Source of the DNA: Bacteroides stercorirosoris
Lineage (GTDB): Bacteria > Bacteroidota > Bacteroidia > Bacteroidales > Bacteroidaceae
DNA length: 64,000 nucleotides
Assembly: GCF_900142015.1 (NCBI RefSeq)
Contig: NZ_FQZN01000025.1
Span: 28,232-92,231 of the forward strand
Reading direction: 5' to 3'
The stretch's first letter is position 1. Every line of letters begins with the position of its first letter. A program made the position numbers and the translations under genes. Below are positions 9,097 through 15,964 of this stretch, piece by piece. Under the pieces are notes generated by a model, which ran no database searches, was not told the DNA's origin, and was given only the letters and a program-made list of their open reading frames with translations.

Positions 9097-9294
9097 TTAG
9101 ACCCTCAATTTATTTATCCTGCGAGCATTCCATTCTTTTTCGACATCGGATATGGCTTCCATTATCTTGCCAAAAAGAAGAGCTGGAATTTCATCACAAC
9201 AAGGATCAATAAAAGATATACAACCTTTTTCATTCATACGATACCGTATTAGAAGTTGTTTACGGTCATCCTTTTGTTTTTTCTTACTCACCAT
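9097..9294 (-). CDS. Small early phage protein (65 aa)
   Basis: This is a 65-aa basic protein with a Lys/Arg-rich N-terminus (MVSKKKQKDDRKQ) followed by a short helical C-terminal half. It is in line with the other minus-strand early genes (85 bp before the 92-aa gene, 14 bp after the 60-aa gene). Competing plus-strand frames are shorter or run against the operon. The function is unknown. Confidence 0.5.
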   Translation of the reverse strand: MVSKKKQKDDRKQLLIRYRMNEKGCISFIDPCCDEIPALLFGKIMEAISDVEKEWNARRINKLRV

Positions 9295-9308
9295 CTTAAT
9301 GTTTTACG

Positions 9309-9491
9309 TTAAATGTAAGTTACTTTTTTATTCGTAGTGCCAATTTTAAGCACCTTGTATTCAGTCAATGGAGACGCTTCTTTTTGCAGTTTAGCACATC
9401 GTTTATCAGCATCCTTCTTTGTCGTAGGCTGGCACATCGTTTCCACGTGCCAACCTCGAAAATAACGTGCTATAACATATTGCTTTTTCAT
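9309..9491 (-). CDS. Small early phage protein (60 aa)
   Basis: This is a 60-aa basic protein with an aromatic N-terminus (MKKQYVIARYFRGWHVE) and a Lys/Thr-rich end. It is tightly spaced: 12 bp after the 109-aa gene stop and 14 bp before the 65-aa gene. The pattern of two beta-strands, a helix and two more strands is typical of small phage regulators, but I cannot name a family. Confidence 0.5.
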   Translation of the reverse strand: MKKQYVIARYFRGWHVETMCQPTTKKDADKRCAKLQKEASPLTEYKVLKIGTTNKKVTYI

Positions 9492-9503
9492 ACATAATTA
9501 GAT

Positions 9504-9833
9504 TTACGCAAACCCTAATAGCTTACTGAACTTATCCAGCGTTTCAAATAGCTTATCTTCATTCACTTCACTCAACTCTTTACGAAGACAATATTCTCCA
9601 TCAGAGCAATCATAAAAATGCTCTCTAACTTCCTTTAGAAAATTCCAGCAATCCATATGTAAAGTCATTGCTTTTTCCTGAATTGCATGAGCATCTTTGA
9701 TTTCTTGTTCCATACTTGGGAGCAATAACCGAATAAGTTCGTTATATTCTTCCTTGTACAAGTGAATTGAAACGCCATCTGATATATCTATATCTATATT
9801 TCGGCTTGATAAATCGTTATTTCTAATTTTCAT
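9504..9833 (-). CDS. Small early phage protein (109 aa)
   Basis: This is a 109-aa acidic protein. After a short beta N-terminus it is mostly helical (residues 28-105), with regularly spaced Leu/Phe suggesting a helical bundle or coiled coil. It heads the run of small genes that leads into the primase gene and faces away from the plus-strand membrane gene at 9885. No function can be assigned. Confidence 0.6.
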   Translation of the reverse strand: MKIRNNDLSSRNIDIDISDGVSIHLYKEEYNELIRLLLPSMEQEIKDAHAIQEKAMTLHMDCWNFLKEVREHFYDCSDGEYCLRKELSEVNEDKLFETLDKFSKLLGFA

Positions 9834-9884
9834 TTCTTTCTATTCTTAATTTTAATATTAACTTTGTGAAAAATTAAATACTTT

Positions 9885-10319
9885 ATGGATATATCTGAAA
9901 TAATCAAAATCTATAATATAGAACAAAAGAATGTTTTTACAGGCTTTTGCATACAACTGCCATTAATCTTCACTATACTATATTTATATATTCCACAATT
10001 CAACAGTTTAGATATCTATTTGCAAGTTATATTTTCTGCTACGGCTTCCGTTTTATCAATATATTATTCCTATGGAATGTTATGCTTATGTTCTGTATTG
10101 GCAAAACATCAATATAAGCTTGAAATTCTAATACTCATATGTCCAATGCTAGCTACATCTTTTTATCTTATACGTTCACCAGAAAGCTATTCACTTGGAC
10201 ACGAATATGCTTTATCAATATTTCTTAGATCTTCTGCTATTATTTATGCTCCTATTGCATTCATCGGTTTTATTATTCGTAAATGTAAAGAGTATGATAT
10301 AAAGCATAAAGGGGATTAG
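9885..10319 (+). CDS. Four-helix membrane protein inserted against the operon direction
   Basis: This 144-aa protein has about four hydrophobic segments (near residues 20-40, 45-65, 78-98 and 112-132) and a short charged tail, so it should be an inner-membrane protein. It is the only plus-strand gene inside the early region and is markedly AT-rich, with many ATA and TTA codons, unlike its neighbours. Being alone, inverted and compositionally distinct fits a phage 'moron', a cargo gene expressed from the lysogen. Superinfection exclusion is one known role of such small membrane proteins, but nothing in the sequence proves it. No family is recognised. Confidence 0.65.
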   Translation: MDISEIIKIYNIEQKNVFTGFCIQLPLIFTILYLYIPQFNSLDIYLQVIFSATASVLSIYYSYGMLCLCSVLAKHQYKLEILILICPMLATSFYLIRSPESYSLGHEYALSIFLRSSAIIYAPIAFIGFIIRKCKEYDIKHKGD

Positions 10320-10356
10320 GTATATTATATTTAAATTCATTTTTTTATAAAATCAT

Positions 10357-10725
10357 TCATACTTCGTCATCGAAATCCTCATTATATAAATTATACCCAG
10401 CTAATACAGCTTTCTTCAGCTCTTCCCGAAGATCACAATTTCCTGATCCTGATAAGAGCATACGGTCAGCAATTTCGTATGCACGTTCTTCCAATGTTTT
10501 TTCACCCACTTTGGAATACTGGATAACCATACGCGTATTGTATTTCTCACCTTTATAATTTAGAACCTGGCTTAAAACAACTTCAGCAGCATTCATCTGA
10601 ATGGCTTCTTCAGATAATTTCATAAGAACAAACTGCATCAATTTTAACATCTCCTTACCACCTTCTTCTGCTACGATCTTTAAAAACTTGCAGATTACTT
10701 GATCTTCTTCCTTTGTCAATTTCAT
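10357..10725 (-). CDS. Small early phage protein (122 aa)
   Basis: This 122-aa protein is helical throughout, with a Lys/Glu-rich N-terminal half (residues 1-45) that looks like coiled coil and an acidic C-terminus. No membrane segment or catalytic motif is visible. It lies 29 bp after the 77-aa gene on the same strand, within the early block. It is converged upon by the plus-strand membrane gene, 37 bp away. The function is unknown. Confidence 0.65.
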   Translation of the reverse strand: MKLTKEEDQVICKFLKIVAEEGGKEMLKLMQFVLMKLSEEAIQMNAAEVVLSQVLNYKGEKYNTRMVIQYSKVGEKTLEERAYEIADRMLLSGSGNCDLREELKKAVLAGYNLYNEDFDDEV

Positions 10726-10754
10726 ATTAGTTAGTTTTTATTGTTTCAAACCAT

Positions 10755-10988
10755 CTATTTAATGTTATTCAGCCAATTTAAAGCGCTCTGTAAATTGTCT
10801 GTATAATCTGCATTATAAATATATGAAACTTCATCACCTGCTCTATAATCCCGGTCATTGTCAGTTTCACCTAAAACAAACTCCATACTTGGAGTTCCCA
10901 GTTTATATACTCCTATACAATAAGTAGTACCTTCATGCTTGCTACTCTTTTTAAGAGCTAAAAGAAAAATCTTTTCTCCCATAATCAT
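10755..10988 (-). CDS. Small early phage protein (77 aa)
   Basis: This is a 77-aa protein with an alternating beta pattern followed by a C-terminal helix (DNLQSALNWLNNIK). The start could also be the third codon (10982, MGEKIF). It lies between the HTH/membrane protein and the 122-aa gene, all on the minus strand with short gaps. There is no recognisable family. Confidence 0.6.
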   Translation of the reverse strand: MIMGEKIFLLALKKSSKHEGTTYCIGVYKLGTPSMEFVLGETDNDRDYRAGDEVSYIYNADYTDNLQSALNWLNNIK

Positions 10989-11013
10989 TTTAATTATATA
11001 TTAGACAAATAAG

Positions 11014-11391
11014 TTAAACTTCCTTCAAGCGAACCGACACCTCTGTTTTTTCTCTGCGCCCTCGACTACGGCAATAGTAATCTCCTGAGATAAAATCGTT
11101 GAAAATTATCAAAACGACCAGAGCCACCGCACCAATGGCACGCTTTAAAGGTGATAGTTCAAAGCTGATATTGAAATGTGTGCAGAACCACCATGCAGAC
11201 AGTTCGTTTATCTTGCCAATATGAAGTTTCTGATATATCTTACGAAGAATATTATCTACTGTATAGCGGGAAATACCAAGATCATCAGCAACTTCTTTTT
11301 GGGAAGCACCCCAAGCTATACGCTCCGCAATCTGTACTTCCCGTTCTGATAATGCAGCCATATCATCATATTTTTTGATCTTCAGGAACAA
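11014..11391 (-). CDS. LuxR-type HTH protein with C-terminal membrane segment
   Basis: This is a 125-aa protein. Residues about 12-68 are a clear GerE/LuxR helix-turn-helix (ALSEREVQIAERIAWGAS, then KEVADDLGISRYTVDNIL and KLHIGKINEL). Residues about 84-102 are a hydrophobic helix (AIGAVALVVLIIFNDFI), followed by a basic tail. A DNA-binding domain directly followed by a membrane anchor is unusual for this family, whose HTH is normally C-terminal. It overlaps the preceding 89-aa gene by 26 bp, so the two are co-expressed from the immunity-region promoter. A role in the lysis-lysogeny switch is inferred from location. Confidence 0.8.
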   Translation of the reverse strand: MFLKIKKYDDMAALSEREVQIAERIAWGASQKEVADDLGISRYTVDNILRKIYQKLHIGKINELSAWWFCTHFNISFELSPLKRAIGAVALVVLIIFNDFISGDYYCRSRGRREKTEVSVRLKEV

Positions 11392-11635
11392 TATCCCAAA
11401 TATCAGTCACTCCATATTTCTGAAGAATATGGGTGATAACTTCATACTTAGACATGGTAATATCCACAATACCATTATTAAGCAAATGCGAGAAATAGGT
11501 GTAACGCGTGATGTTTAATGCAGACATCAAATTCTTGCGAACTTCATCTTTCTGAGCTATAGTCACTTGCCGATAGCCTTTTTTAAAGTAATAGCGTTTT
11601 TTCGCTATTGCAGGGGTTTCGATTTCTTTGTACAT
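11366..11635 (-). CDS. First early gene of the phage switch (89 aa, Cro-position)
   Basis: I choose ATG 11635 (MYKEIETPAIAKKR); the longer frame begins with TTG at 11665. This 89-aa protein has a basic N-terminus and a central segment (RKNLMSALNITRYTYFSHLLNNG) with the length and polarity of a helix-turn-helix. It is the first gene leftward of the divergent operator and faces the CI-like repressor, the position of Cro in lambda-like switches. No HTH is provable by eye. It overlaps the LuxR-type gene by 26 bp. Confidence 0.7.
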   Translation of the reverse strand: MYKEIETPAIAKKRYYFKKGYRQVTIAQKDEVRKNLMSALNITRYTYFSHLLNNGIVDITMSKYEVITHILQKYGVTDIWDIVPEDQKI

Positions 11636-11670
11636 TTGTTTCGTGTGATTTAAAATACAATACAAATATG

Positions 11671-11717
11671 AATGATATATAGTTTAAAAACAAATAAAAT
11701 ATGAACTATATATCATT
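11671..11717. promoter_or_regulatory. Divergent operator: perfect 14-bp inverted repeat
   Basis: AATGATATATAGTT (11671-11684) and AACTATATATCATT (11704-11717) are perfect complements separated by 19 bp. The dyad lies in the 97-bp space between the CI-like repressor start (11733) and the Cro-position start (11635), with the right arm 15 bp upstream of the repressor ATG. A site there would control both promoters, as expected for a phage immunity switch. Confidence 0.85.
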
Positions 11718-11732
11718 CAATTAACCTTTATT

Positions 11733-12155
11733 ATGGATACAGAACAAAAGTCATCAGCTGTTCGAGATAGATTAATTGCTCTCTGTGAGGCATTAGAGCT
11801 ATCACGCCGTGAATTTTCCATCAGCATAGGTCGTACATCAACCTATGTGACAAGTTTAAATAATGATATAACCTCAGGAGTTTTGAATGATATATTAATC
11901 ACATATCCTCAAGTCAATATTATGTGGCTTATCACTGGAAAAGGAGAAAAGTTCATAACTCCTGAACCTACAGATGCCCTTTTTCAGCATTTAAAAGAAG
12001 AAAATAAAGAATTAAAAATAAGAAATGAAGAATTAAATCGTGAACTTGGACGCCTTGAAGGACAAATTGCTGAGATGAAAAAAATAGTTGCCCATCAGGA
12101 CATATCTGCTGGATGTGCCGATGCAAGTGGGTCAGGTTTAACGATAACCAAATAA
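11733..12155 (+). CDS. CI-like phage repressor with coiled-coil tail
   Basis: This is a 140-aa plus-strand protein. Residues about 8-72 form a Cro/CI-type helix-turn-helix (RDRLIALCEALELSRREFS, then a recognition helix in the SIGRTSTYVTSL region) ending in the WLITGKGE motif typical of Bacteroides phage repressors. Residues about 82-118 are a Glu/Lys/Leu heptad coiled coil that should dimerise it. There is no LexA-like self-cleavage domain. It is divergent from the early operon across a perfect dyad operator and is the outermost gene of the prophage on this side. The integrase must therefore lie beyond the left edge, if there is one. Confidence 0.85.
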   Translation: MDTEQKSSAVRDRLIALCEALELSRREFSISIGRTSTYVTSLNNDITSGVLNDILITYPQVNIMWLITGKGEKFITPEPTDALFQHLKEENKELKIRNEELNRELGRLEGQIAEMKKIVAHQDISAGCADASGSGLTITK

Positions 12156-12344
12156 AGTGTCCACGGTATTAAACTTTGTATCAGATACTTTAAATAATAA
12201 ATAAACATTCAATGTCGGACATATTTCGGACACAGAATAATATTCATTTAACCAAGGTAGAAATAGTAAGATGTTAACAGTCAATAAGCATAAGGAACAG
12301 GCACAACGTCGTTGTACTTCGAGCCTCTCCTCCCGTGCAGAAAT

Positions 12345-12385
12345 AAAGAGAGAGAAACGAAATTGGTTTCTCTCTCTTTATTTTT
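12345..12385. terminator. Bidirectional hairpin terminator at the prophage/chromosome junction
   Basis: AAAGAGAGAGAAAC (12345-12358) and GTTTCTCTCTCTTT (12366-12379) are perfect 14-bp arms with a seven-base loop and are followed on the plus strand by ATTTTTCT. It ends the small minus-strand gene at 12418 and insulates it from the phage repressor. In the rest of 12156-12344 I see no gene and no tRNA; a short ACAACG-T-CGTTGT palindrome lies at 12303-12315. Confidence 0.7.
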
Positions 12386-12417
12386 CTATCCTTATATCAA
12401 CAGAATATCACCTCAAA

Positions 12418-12573
12418 TCAACGTCCTTTTTCATCTGTTTGGGTGAAATTAACACCATCGGTCACCACACCCTTTACGGTAATCTCTTTTTTGACCGGCT
12501 GGTCGGTTGCATATCCCTTCACTGCCAGCAAACCCAGCAGGAACATCAGGGACAAAAAACGAATTGATTTCAT
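12418..12573 (-). CDS. 51-aa secreted peptide resembling the start of a SusC-type protein
   Basis: ATG 12573 opens a 51-codon frame with an N-terminal signal peptide (MKSIRFLSLMFLLGLLAVKG, cleavage likely after YA). The mature peptide has a KKEITVKGVVTDG strand like the first strand of the carboxypeptidase-regulatory-like domain found at the front of SusC proteins. The frame then stops. An upstream in-frame ATG at 12585 would add four residues. Either it is a remnant of a larger gene or a genuine small exported protein; its own operator-like dyad and terminator argue that it is still expressed. Confidence 0.55.
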   Translation of the reverse strand: MKSIRFLSLMFLLGLLAVKGYATDQPVKKEITVKGVVTDGVNFTQTDEKGR

Positions 12574-12642
12574 ATTCTCTCTCATTTACAATTTTATTTC
12601 GTGGCAAAGTAAACGGTAAAAAAGAAAAGAAAGATATCATTC

Positions 12643-12680
12643 CTGTTACATTTGCGTAACAGCAATCTAATACGTAACAG
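12643..12680 (-). promoter_or_regulatory. CTGTTAC-N6-GTAACAG dyad plus third half-site
   Basis: CTGTTAC (12643-12649) and GTAACAG (12656-12662) form a perfect 7-bp dyad with a 6-bp spacer, and GTAACAG recurs at 12674-12680. It lies 70-107 bp upstream of the 51-aa peptide start and just after the queE stop, so it most likely serves the small gene. The regulator is unknown. Confidence 0.55.
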
Positions 12681-12685
12681 TCAAT

Positions 12686-13231
12686 CTAACGAATATCAAT
12701 CAGCTTATGCGTTTGCAGACTTAACCGCCATTTGGGATGTTGCATCACACATGCCACCGTCTCCGCCGTATTGGCACACGAACAAGGCTGCAAAAAGAAA
12801 TGTTCGGCAGGAAGCAACTCATATACTCCTATATCCTGTCCTTCGTACACTACCTTCACTTCATCTATACGGGTAATACCCAGCTTCACTCCCTGTTTGG
12901 GCGAACAAGTCACCCAATCGATATTCTCCGGCAACGAACGTGTACCGTTTGTTTCGATACACACATACTTGCCAGCCTGATGCAAGCAATCTATAAAAGC
13001 CTCATCAATCCAGAGGGAAGGTTCCCCGCCCGTCAGGATAACCGTAACAGCAGGATATTTCCGTATCTCCGCTACGATTTCTTCATCCGACATAAACGTG
13101 CCCTCCTCATGCTGTGTATCACAAAATGAACACTTCAGATTACAGCCGGAGAAACGGACAAAGACAGCCGGTGTACCGGTGTGATACCCCTCTCCCTGCA
13201 AGCTATAAAAAATCTCATTAATCTTTCTCAT
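12686..13231 (-). CDS. queE: 7-carboxy-7-deazaguanine synthase QueE
   Basis: This radical SAM enzyme (181 aa from ATG 13231) converts 6-carboxytetrahydropterin to 7-carboxy-7-deazaguanine in queuosine biosynthesis. The start MRKINEIFYSLQGEG carries the family's substrate-binding motif. The radical SAM cluster cysteines are Cys30, Cys34 and Cys37 (CNLKCSFC), followed by the SAM-binding GGEPSL. The longer frame back to 13294 lies inside queD and is unlikely. It overlaps queD by 14 bp, so the two are coupled. The protein is short and lacks a second cluster insert, as is usual for Bacteroidetes QueE. Confidence 0.95.
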   Translation of the reverse strand: MRKINEIFYSLQGEGYHTGTPAVFVRFSGCNLKCSFCDTQHEEGTFMSDEEIVAEIRKYPAVTVILTGGEPSLWIDEAFIDCLHQAGKYVCIETNGTRSLPENIDWVTCSPKQGVKLGITRIDEVKVVYEGQDIGVYELLPAEHFFLQPCSCANTAETVACVMQHPKWRLSLQTHKLIDIR

Positions 13232-13550
13232 ATACGGCAACATTGGATTCGGACTCCTGTACCTCGACTTTGAAACAGGTAGGAATTTGCTCACATATCC
13301 AGCGGGCTATATTTTCGGCAGTGGGATTGAAAGGAAGAACTTCATTCAGATTCCGGTGGTCGAGCTTCTCTTTCACCGTCTCTTTGATGTGACTGAAATC
13401 AACCACCATTCCATCGGCATTGAGTTCCCGAGAACGGCAGTAGACTGTGATAATCCAGTTGTGACCATGCAGATTCTCACATTTGCTGCGATAGGAAAGT
13501 TTCAGACTGTGGGCAGCCGATATTTCCATACGTTTAATAACTGTATACAT
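13218..13550 (-). CDS. queD: 6-carboxy-5,6,7,8-tetrahydropterin synthase QueD
   Basis: This 110-aa enzyme converts dihydroneopterin triphosphate to 6-carboxytetrahydropterin, the substrate of QueE encoded next. The zinc ligands His14, His28 and His30 (SAAHSL and NLHGHN) and the catalytic Cys24 are present, as is the C-terminal VQESES motif. ATG 13550 (MYTVIKRMEIS) matches the usual family start; the upstream ATG 13598 would add 16 unusual residues. It is the first gene of a two-gene queD-queE operon. Confidence 0.93.
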   Translation of the reverse strand: MYTVIKRMEISAAHSLKLSYRSKCENLHGHNWIITVYCRSRELNADGMVVDFSHIKETVKEKLDHRNLNEVLPFNPTAENIARWICEQIPTCFKVEVQESESNVAVYEKD

Positions 13551-13620
13551 ACTCTTATTAATACACTGATTAAGAAAATACTCTGTCTGTTGTCGCACCT
13601 GATGTCACCTCGGCACGGCA

Positions 13621-13628
13621 CAAAAGTA
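13621..13628 (-). promoter_or_regulatory. -7 box of the queDE promoter
   Basis: TACTTTTG on the minus strand matches the Bacteroides TAnnTTTG box, 70 bp upstream of the queD ATG. No clear -33 TTTG is visible, and the leader shows no preQ1 riboswitch signature. Confidence 0.6.
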
Positions 13629-13665
13629 CAAAAAATAGATGGATTACGGGCGGAATCTTCTGCTT

Positions 13666-14523
13666 TTATTCGTAAACGCAAAGTGAATTGGCCACTTTAC
13701 GCTCTCCTTTATTGTCATAGAGATTATTGTCGCAGAGTTTATTCACAACACCATTATCCGGTGCAGACGCACTCCAAAGGGTGGTAGAACCGCCACCATC
13801 GAGATTCAAGGCTTTCTCGGCACCCAATACGCGAAGCAGATGTGTCAGTTCGGGGATATTGATGCCCTCTGCCTTACCTGCGAAACGACCGGCTATTGCA
13901 ATGAGGAAGATACTTCCATCCTTCATCACGGCCACCGCACTACGCGGATGCTTGGTTCTGACAAATGAGCGATCGCAAGCCGAAAGGTCACAATCTTTCC
14001 CATCCAGCAGCATCAGCGGACCGGAAGAAAGGATACTGCCCTCTTTCAGATCGCAAGTTTTTTCATTCTGTTTATGCCAGGGGATAATATCCAGTTTCCC
14101 TTTACTGATGCGCACAGCACCGGTAGAGACGGTACTGAGTACGCCGGTAGCGGTGGTATCTATCACTACGCCGTCTTTCCTCAGATAACAGACAGATGTT
14201 CCCTGCTTGATGTTGAAATAAGAGCCATTGATGGCTGCCACTGCTCCCGAACGACGGGCGGCACTGCTCGTCTCTTCTTTAGGTGAATGAACAAGGATGT
14301 CAAAACGATGCTGCTCAGGTTTTATTTCCAGGATAGCGATGTGTTGGGGGACACCATACAAAGAGGTGAATTCCGCTTCACGGAGAAGAATGCCCTTTCC
14401 CATAGGAGTGGTATTCCAGTTGGCAGTAACAATTACTAAAGAGTCTGCGGCAGTCTGTGCCAATGCAACAAATGCATTGCAGAGCATCAACAACAATATA
14501 AGGGTGGCCTTGTGGAAATTCAT
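13666..14523 (-). CDS. Exported phosphodiester glycosidase-like (NAGPA/DUF2233) protein
   Basis: This is a 285-aa protein with a signal peptide (MNFHKATLILLLMLCNAF, cut near AQ). The rest is a NAGPA-type domain: AAINGSYFN near residue 97, a SSGPLML segment, HPRSAVAV and the C-terminal signature NLDGGGSTTLW. In this family the known activity is cleavage of sugar-phosphodiester bonds, and bacterial members are linked to cell-wall or exopolysaccharide metabolism; the substrate here is unknown. It is transcribed toward queD but separated from it by the queDE promoter, and is probably monocistronic. Confidence 0.85.
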   Translation of the reverse strand: MNFHKATLILLLMLCNAFVALAQTAADSLVIVTANWNTTPMGKGILLREAEFTSLYGVPQHIAILEIKPEQHRFDILVHSPKEETSSAARRSGAVAAINGSYFNIKQGTSVCYLRKDGVVIDTTATGVLSTVSTGAVRISKGKLDIIPWHKQNEKTCDLKEGSILSSGPLMLLDGKDCDLSACDRSFVRTKHPRSAVAVMKDGSIFLIAIAGRFAGKAEGINIPELTHLLRVLGAEKALNLDGGGSTTLWSASAPDNGVVNKLCDNNLYDNKGERKVANSLCVYE

Positions 14524-14653
14524 GGCTTGACTTTATTGATATACTTCCGCAAACATAAGCATTTAAAACGAATACTGTATTACAAAAGGTTATATTTTTA
14601 AGCCCACCGCGAGGAAAGAATTCCGGATATTCTTCCTCACAAAATCATCCGGA

Positions 14654-14685
14654 CTTTTCCCGTAAACAAAAAAAGAGTACTTTTG
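14654..14685 (+). promoter_or_regulatory. Promoter giving a near-leaderless mRNA
   Basis: TACTTTTG (14678-14685) is a good -7 box, preceded at a 20-bp spacing by TTTT (14654-14657) in place of the TTTG -33 element. The ATG at 14690 lies only 4 bp after the box, so transcription would start at or within a few bases of the start codon. Confidence 0.65.
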
Positions 14686-14689
14686 CGGC

Positions 14690-15049
14690 ATGAAAACTCT
14701 CTATATCACGTTTGGTACAATTTCTTTAACTCTCGGCATCCTCGGCATCTTCCTGCCGCTGCTGCCCACCACACCGTTTTTACTACTCACTGCCGCACTA
14801 TACTTCAAAAGTTCTCCCCGCTTATACACATGGTTACTGAACCAAAAACATCTCGGTCCTTATATTCGCAACTTCCGCGAAAACAAAGCCATTCCTTTAC
14901 GAGCAAAGATTATCTCCATCTCCTTGATGTGGATTACGATGCTATACTGTGTTTTCTTCATCATTCCCTATCTATGGATGAAGATATTGCTTCTGATTAT
15001 CGCTGCAGGAGTGACGTATCATATTCTATCGTTCAAGACGCTGAAATAA
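14690..15049 (+). CDS. YbaN/DUF454 family inner-membrane protein
   Basis: This 119-aa protein matches the DUF454 family: a first hydrophobic segment (residues 4-24), the PLLPTTPFLLL motif, a central basic part (PYIRNFRENKAIPLRAK), and two closing membrane helices (residues about 75-95 and 96-112). The family is widespread and its biochemical role is not known. The start is fixed by a -7 box only 4 bp upstream. It is convergent with the nucleosidase gene (4 bp between stops), so the two ends may share termination. Confidence 0.85.
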   Translation: MKTLYITFGTISLTLGILGIFLPLLPTTPFLLLTAALYFKSSPRLYTWLLNQKHLGPYIRNFRENKAIPLRAKIISISLMWITMLYCVFFIIPYLWMKILLLIIAAGVTYHILSFKTLK

Positions 15050-15053
15050 ATTA

Positions 15054-15638
15054 TCATTTAACCACCCCACCAATCTTCTCAAAAAACTCCCCTAACTCCT
15101 TGCGTGCATCAGCCAGTTTATCCTCCCAATGCTTCACGGAATTCTGTCCGATGATATCCGTCACATACTTCACCGCAATGAAAGGTACTTTCTTGGCACG
15201 GCACACAAATGCCTGCGCAAAAGCTTCCATATCGACAACATCGCCTTTCACATCCGACAACTCCGTCAGGAAAGTATCACCCGTATTACAAACCCCTTCT
15301 CCTGTCCAATGCATACAATATCCCTTTTCGGCAAGCAAAGCAGAAGAGTCTATCTCATACTCCACACCCAGATTGGCAAGCTTCTCCATATCACGGTCGA
15401 TGAAATGACGGCATACCAATATATCACCCACTTGGCGGTCGATGCTTCCTGCCGTGCCGACATTTATCACCAGATCCGGTTGTCCCTGATTTATCACCTC
15501 GGTAAGATAATACGTCGACTTCACTTTTCCTACCCCCGTACGGAGATACCCAACGTGTACTTCTTCCTCCCCTATCAATCCGGGAAATTTCAATTCCGTA
15601 AACTCGCCCTGAACAGCGTAAGTGACTAAAATTCTCAT
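15054..15638 (-). CDS. MTA/SAH nucleosidase-like nucleoside phosphorylase
   Basis: This is a 194-aa protein of the PNP/UDP phosphorylase superfamily. The glycine-rich strand NVGTAGSID, the NTGDTFL segment and the substrate-binding VDMEAFA motif are those of 5'-methylthioadenosine/S-adenosylhomocysteine nucleosidases, which release adenine from these by-products. At 194 aa it is shorter than classical Pfs (about 230 aa). Futalosine hydrolase is a related alternative. It starts 11 bp after the winged-helix regulator stop and is probably the last gene of the operon that begins at 19238. Confidence 0.8.
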   Translation of the reverse strand: MRILVTYAVQGEFTELKFPGLIGEEEVHVGYLRTGVGKVKSTYYLTEVINQGQPDLVINVGTAGSIDRQVGDILVCRHFIDRDMEKLANLGVEYEIDSSALLAEKGYCMHWTGEGVCNTGDTFLTELSDVKGDVVDMEAFAQAFVCRAKKVPFIAVKYVTDIIGQNSVKHWEDKLADARKELGEFFEKIGGVVK

Positions 15639-15649
15639 ACAGTATCTTT

Positions 15650-15937
15650 TTATTTTTTAATAATATACGTTTTCAGTGCCTCCACATATTCCTCAAAGGC
15701 GTCCACCCCCTGCGGCGTAATCTTGCAGAGAGTACAAGGCATTTTTCCTTTGAACGTCTTTGTCACCTCCACATAGCCTGCTTTATTGAGCTTGTCAATC
15801 TGCACGCTGAGGTTACCGGCCGTTGCCCCTGTTTGTTGGCGGATAAAGACAAAGTCTGCCTCTTCGACGCCAATAAGCAACGACATCACCGCTAAACGCA
15901 GCTCAGAGTGGAGCAAAGGGTTCAGTTCTTTAAACAT
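15650..15937 (-). CDS. Winged-helix regulator (HTH_34-like) of the membrane-protein operon
   Basis: This 95-aa protein is a single winged-helix DNA-binding domain: helix 1 PLLHSELRLAVMSLL, a recognition region TGATAGNLSVQIDKLNKAGY, and a wing EVTKTFKGKMPCTLCKITPQG. This matches the small MarR/ArsR-like PF13601 group that is often found next to DUF-type membrane operons. A CxxC-like PCTLC lies in the wing and might sense redox state or metal. It lies at the 3' part of the operon whose promoter carries a 22-bp palindrome and an extra half-site, making autoregulation likely. Confidence 0.85.
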   Translation of the reverse strand: MFKELNPLLHSELRLAVMSLLIGVEEADFVFIRQQTGATAGNLSVQIDKLNKAGYVEVTKTFKGKMPCTLCKITPQGVDAFEEYVEALKTYIIKK

Positions 15938-15964
15938 ATCATTCGTTTTTCTTTCGTTTACTAC

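Noticed and set aside
12315..12341. tRNA-like 3' end (TTCGAGCC) as a prophage attachment site
   Set aside because: The flanking bases do not pair as T-stem or acceptor stem, and no second copy is visible because the other prophage end is outside the window.
12271..12567. 98-aa plus-strand frame
   Set aside because: It runs through the terminator hairpin and antisense to the 51-aa peptide, with poor composition.
13551..13620. preQ1 riboswitch in the queDE leader
   Set aside because: No preQ1-I or -II signature is seen in the 70-nt leader.
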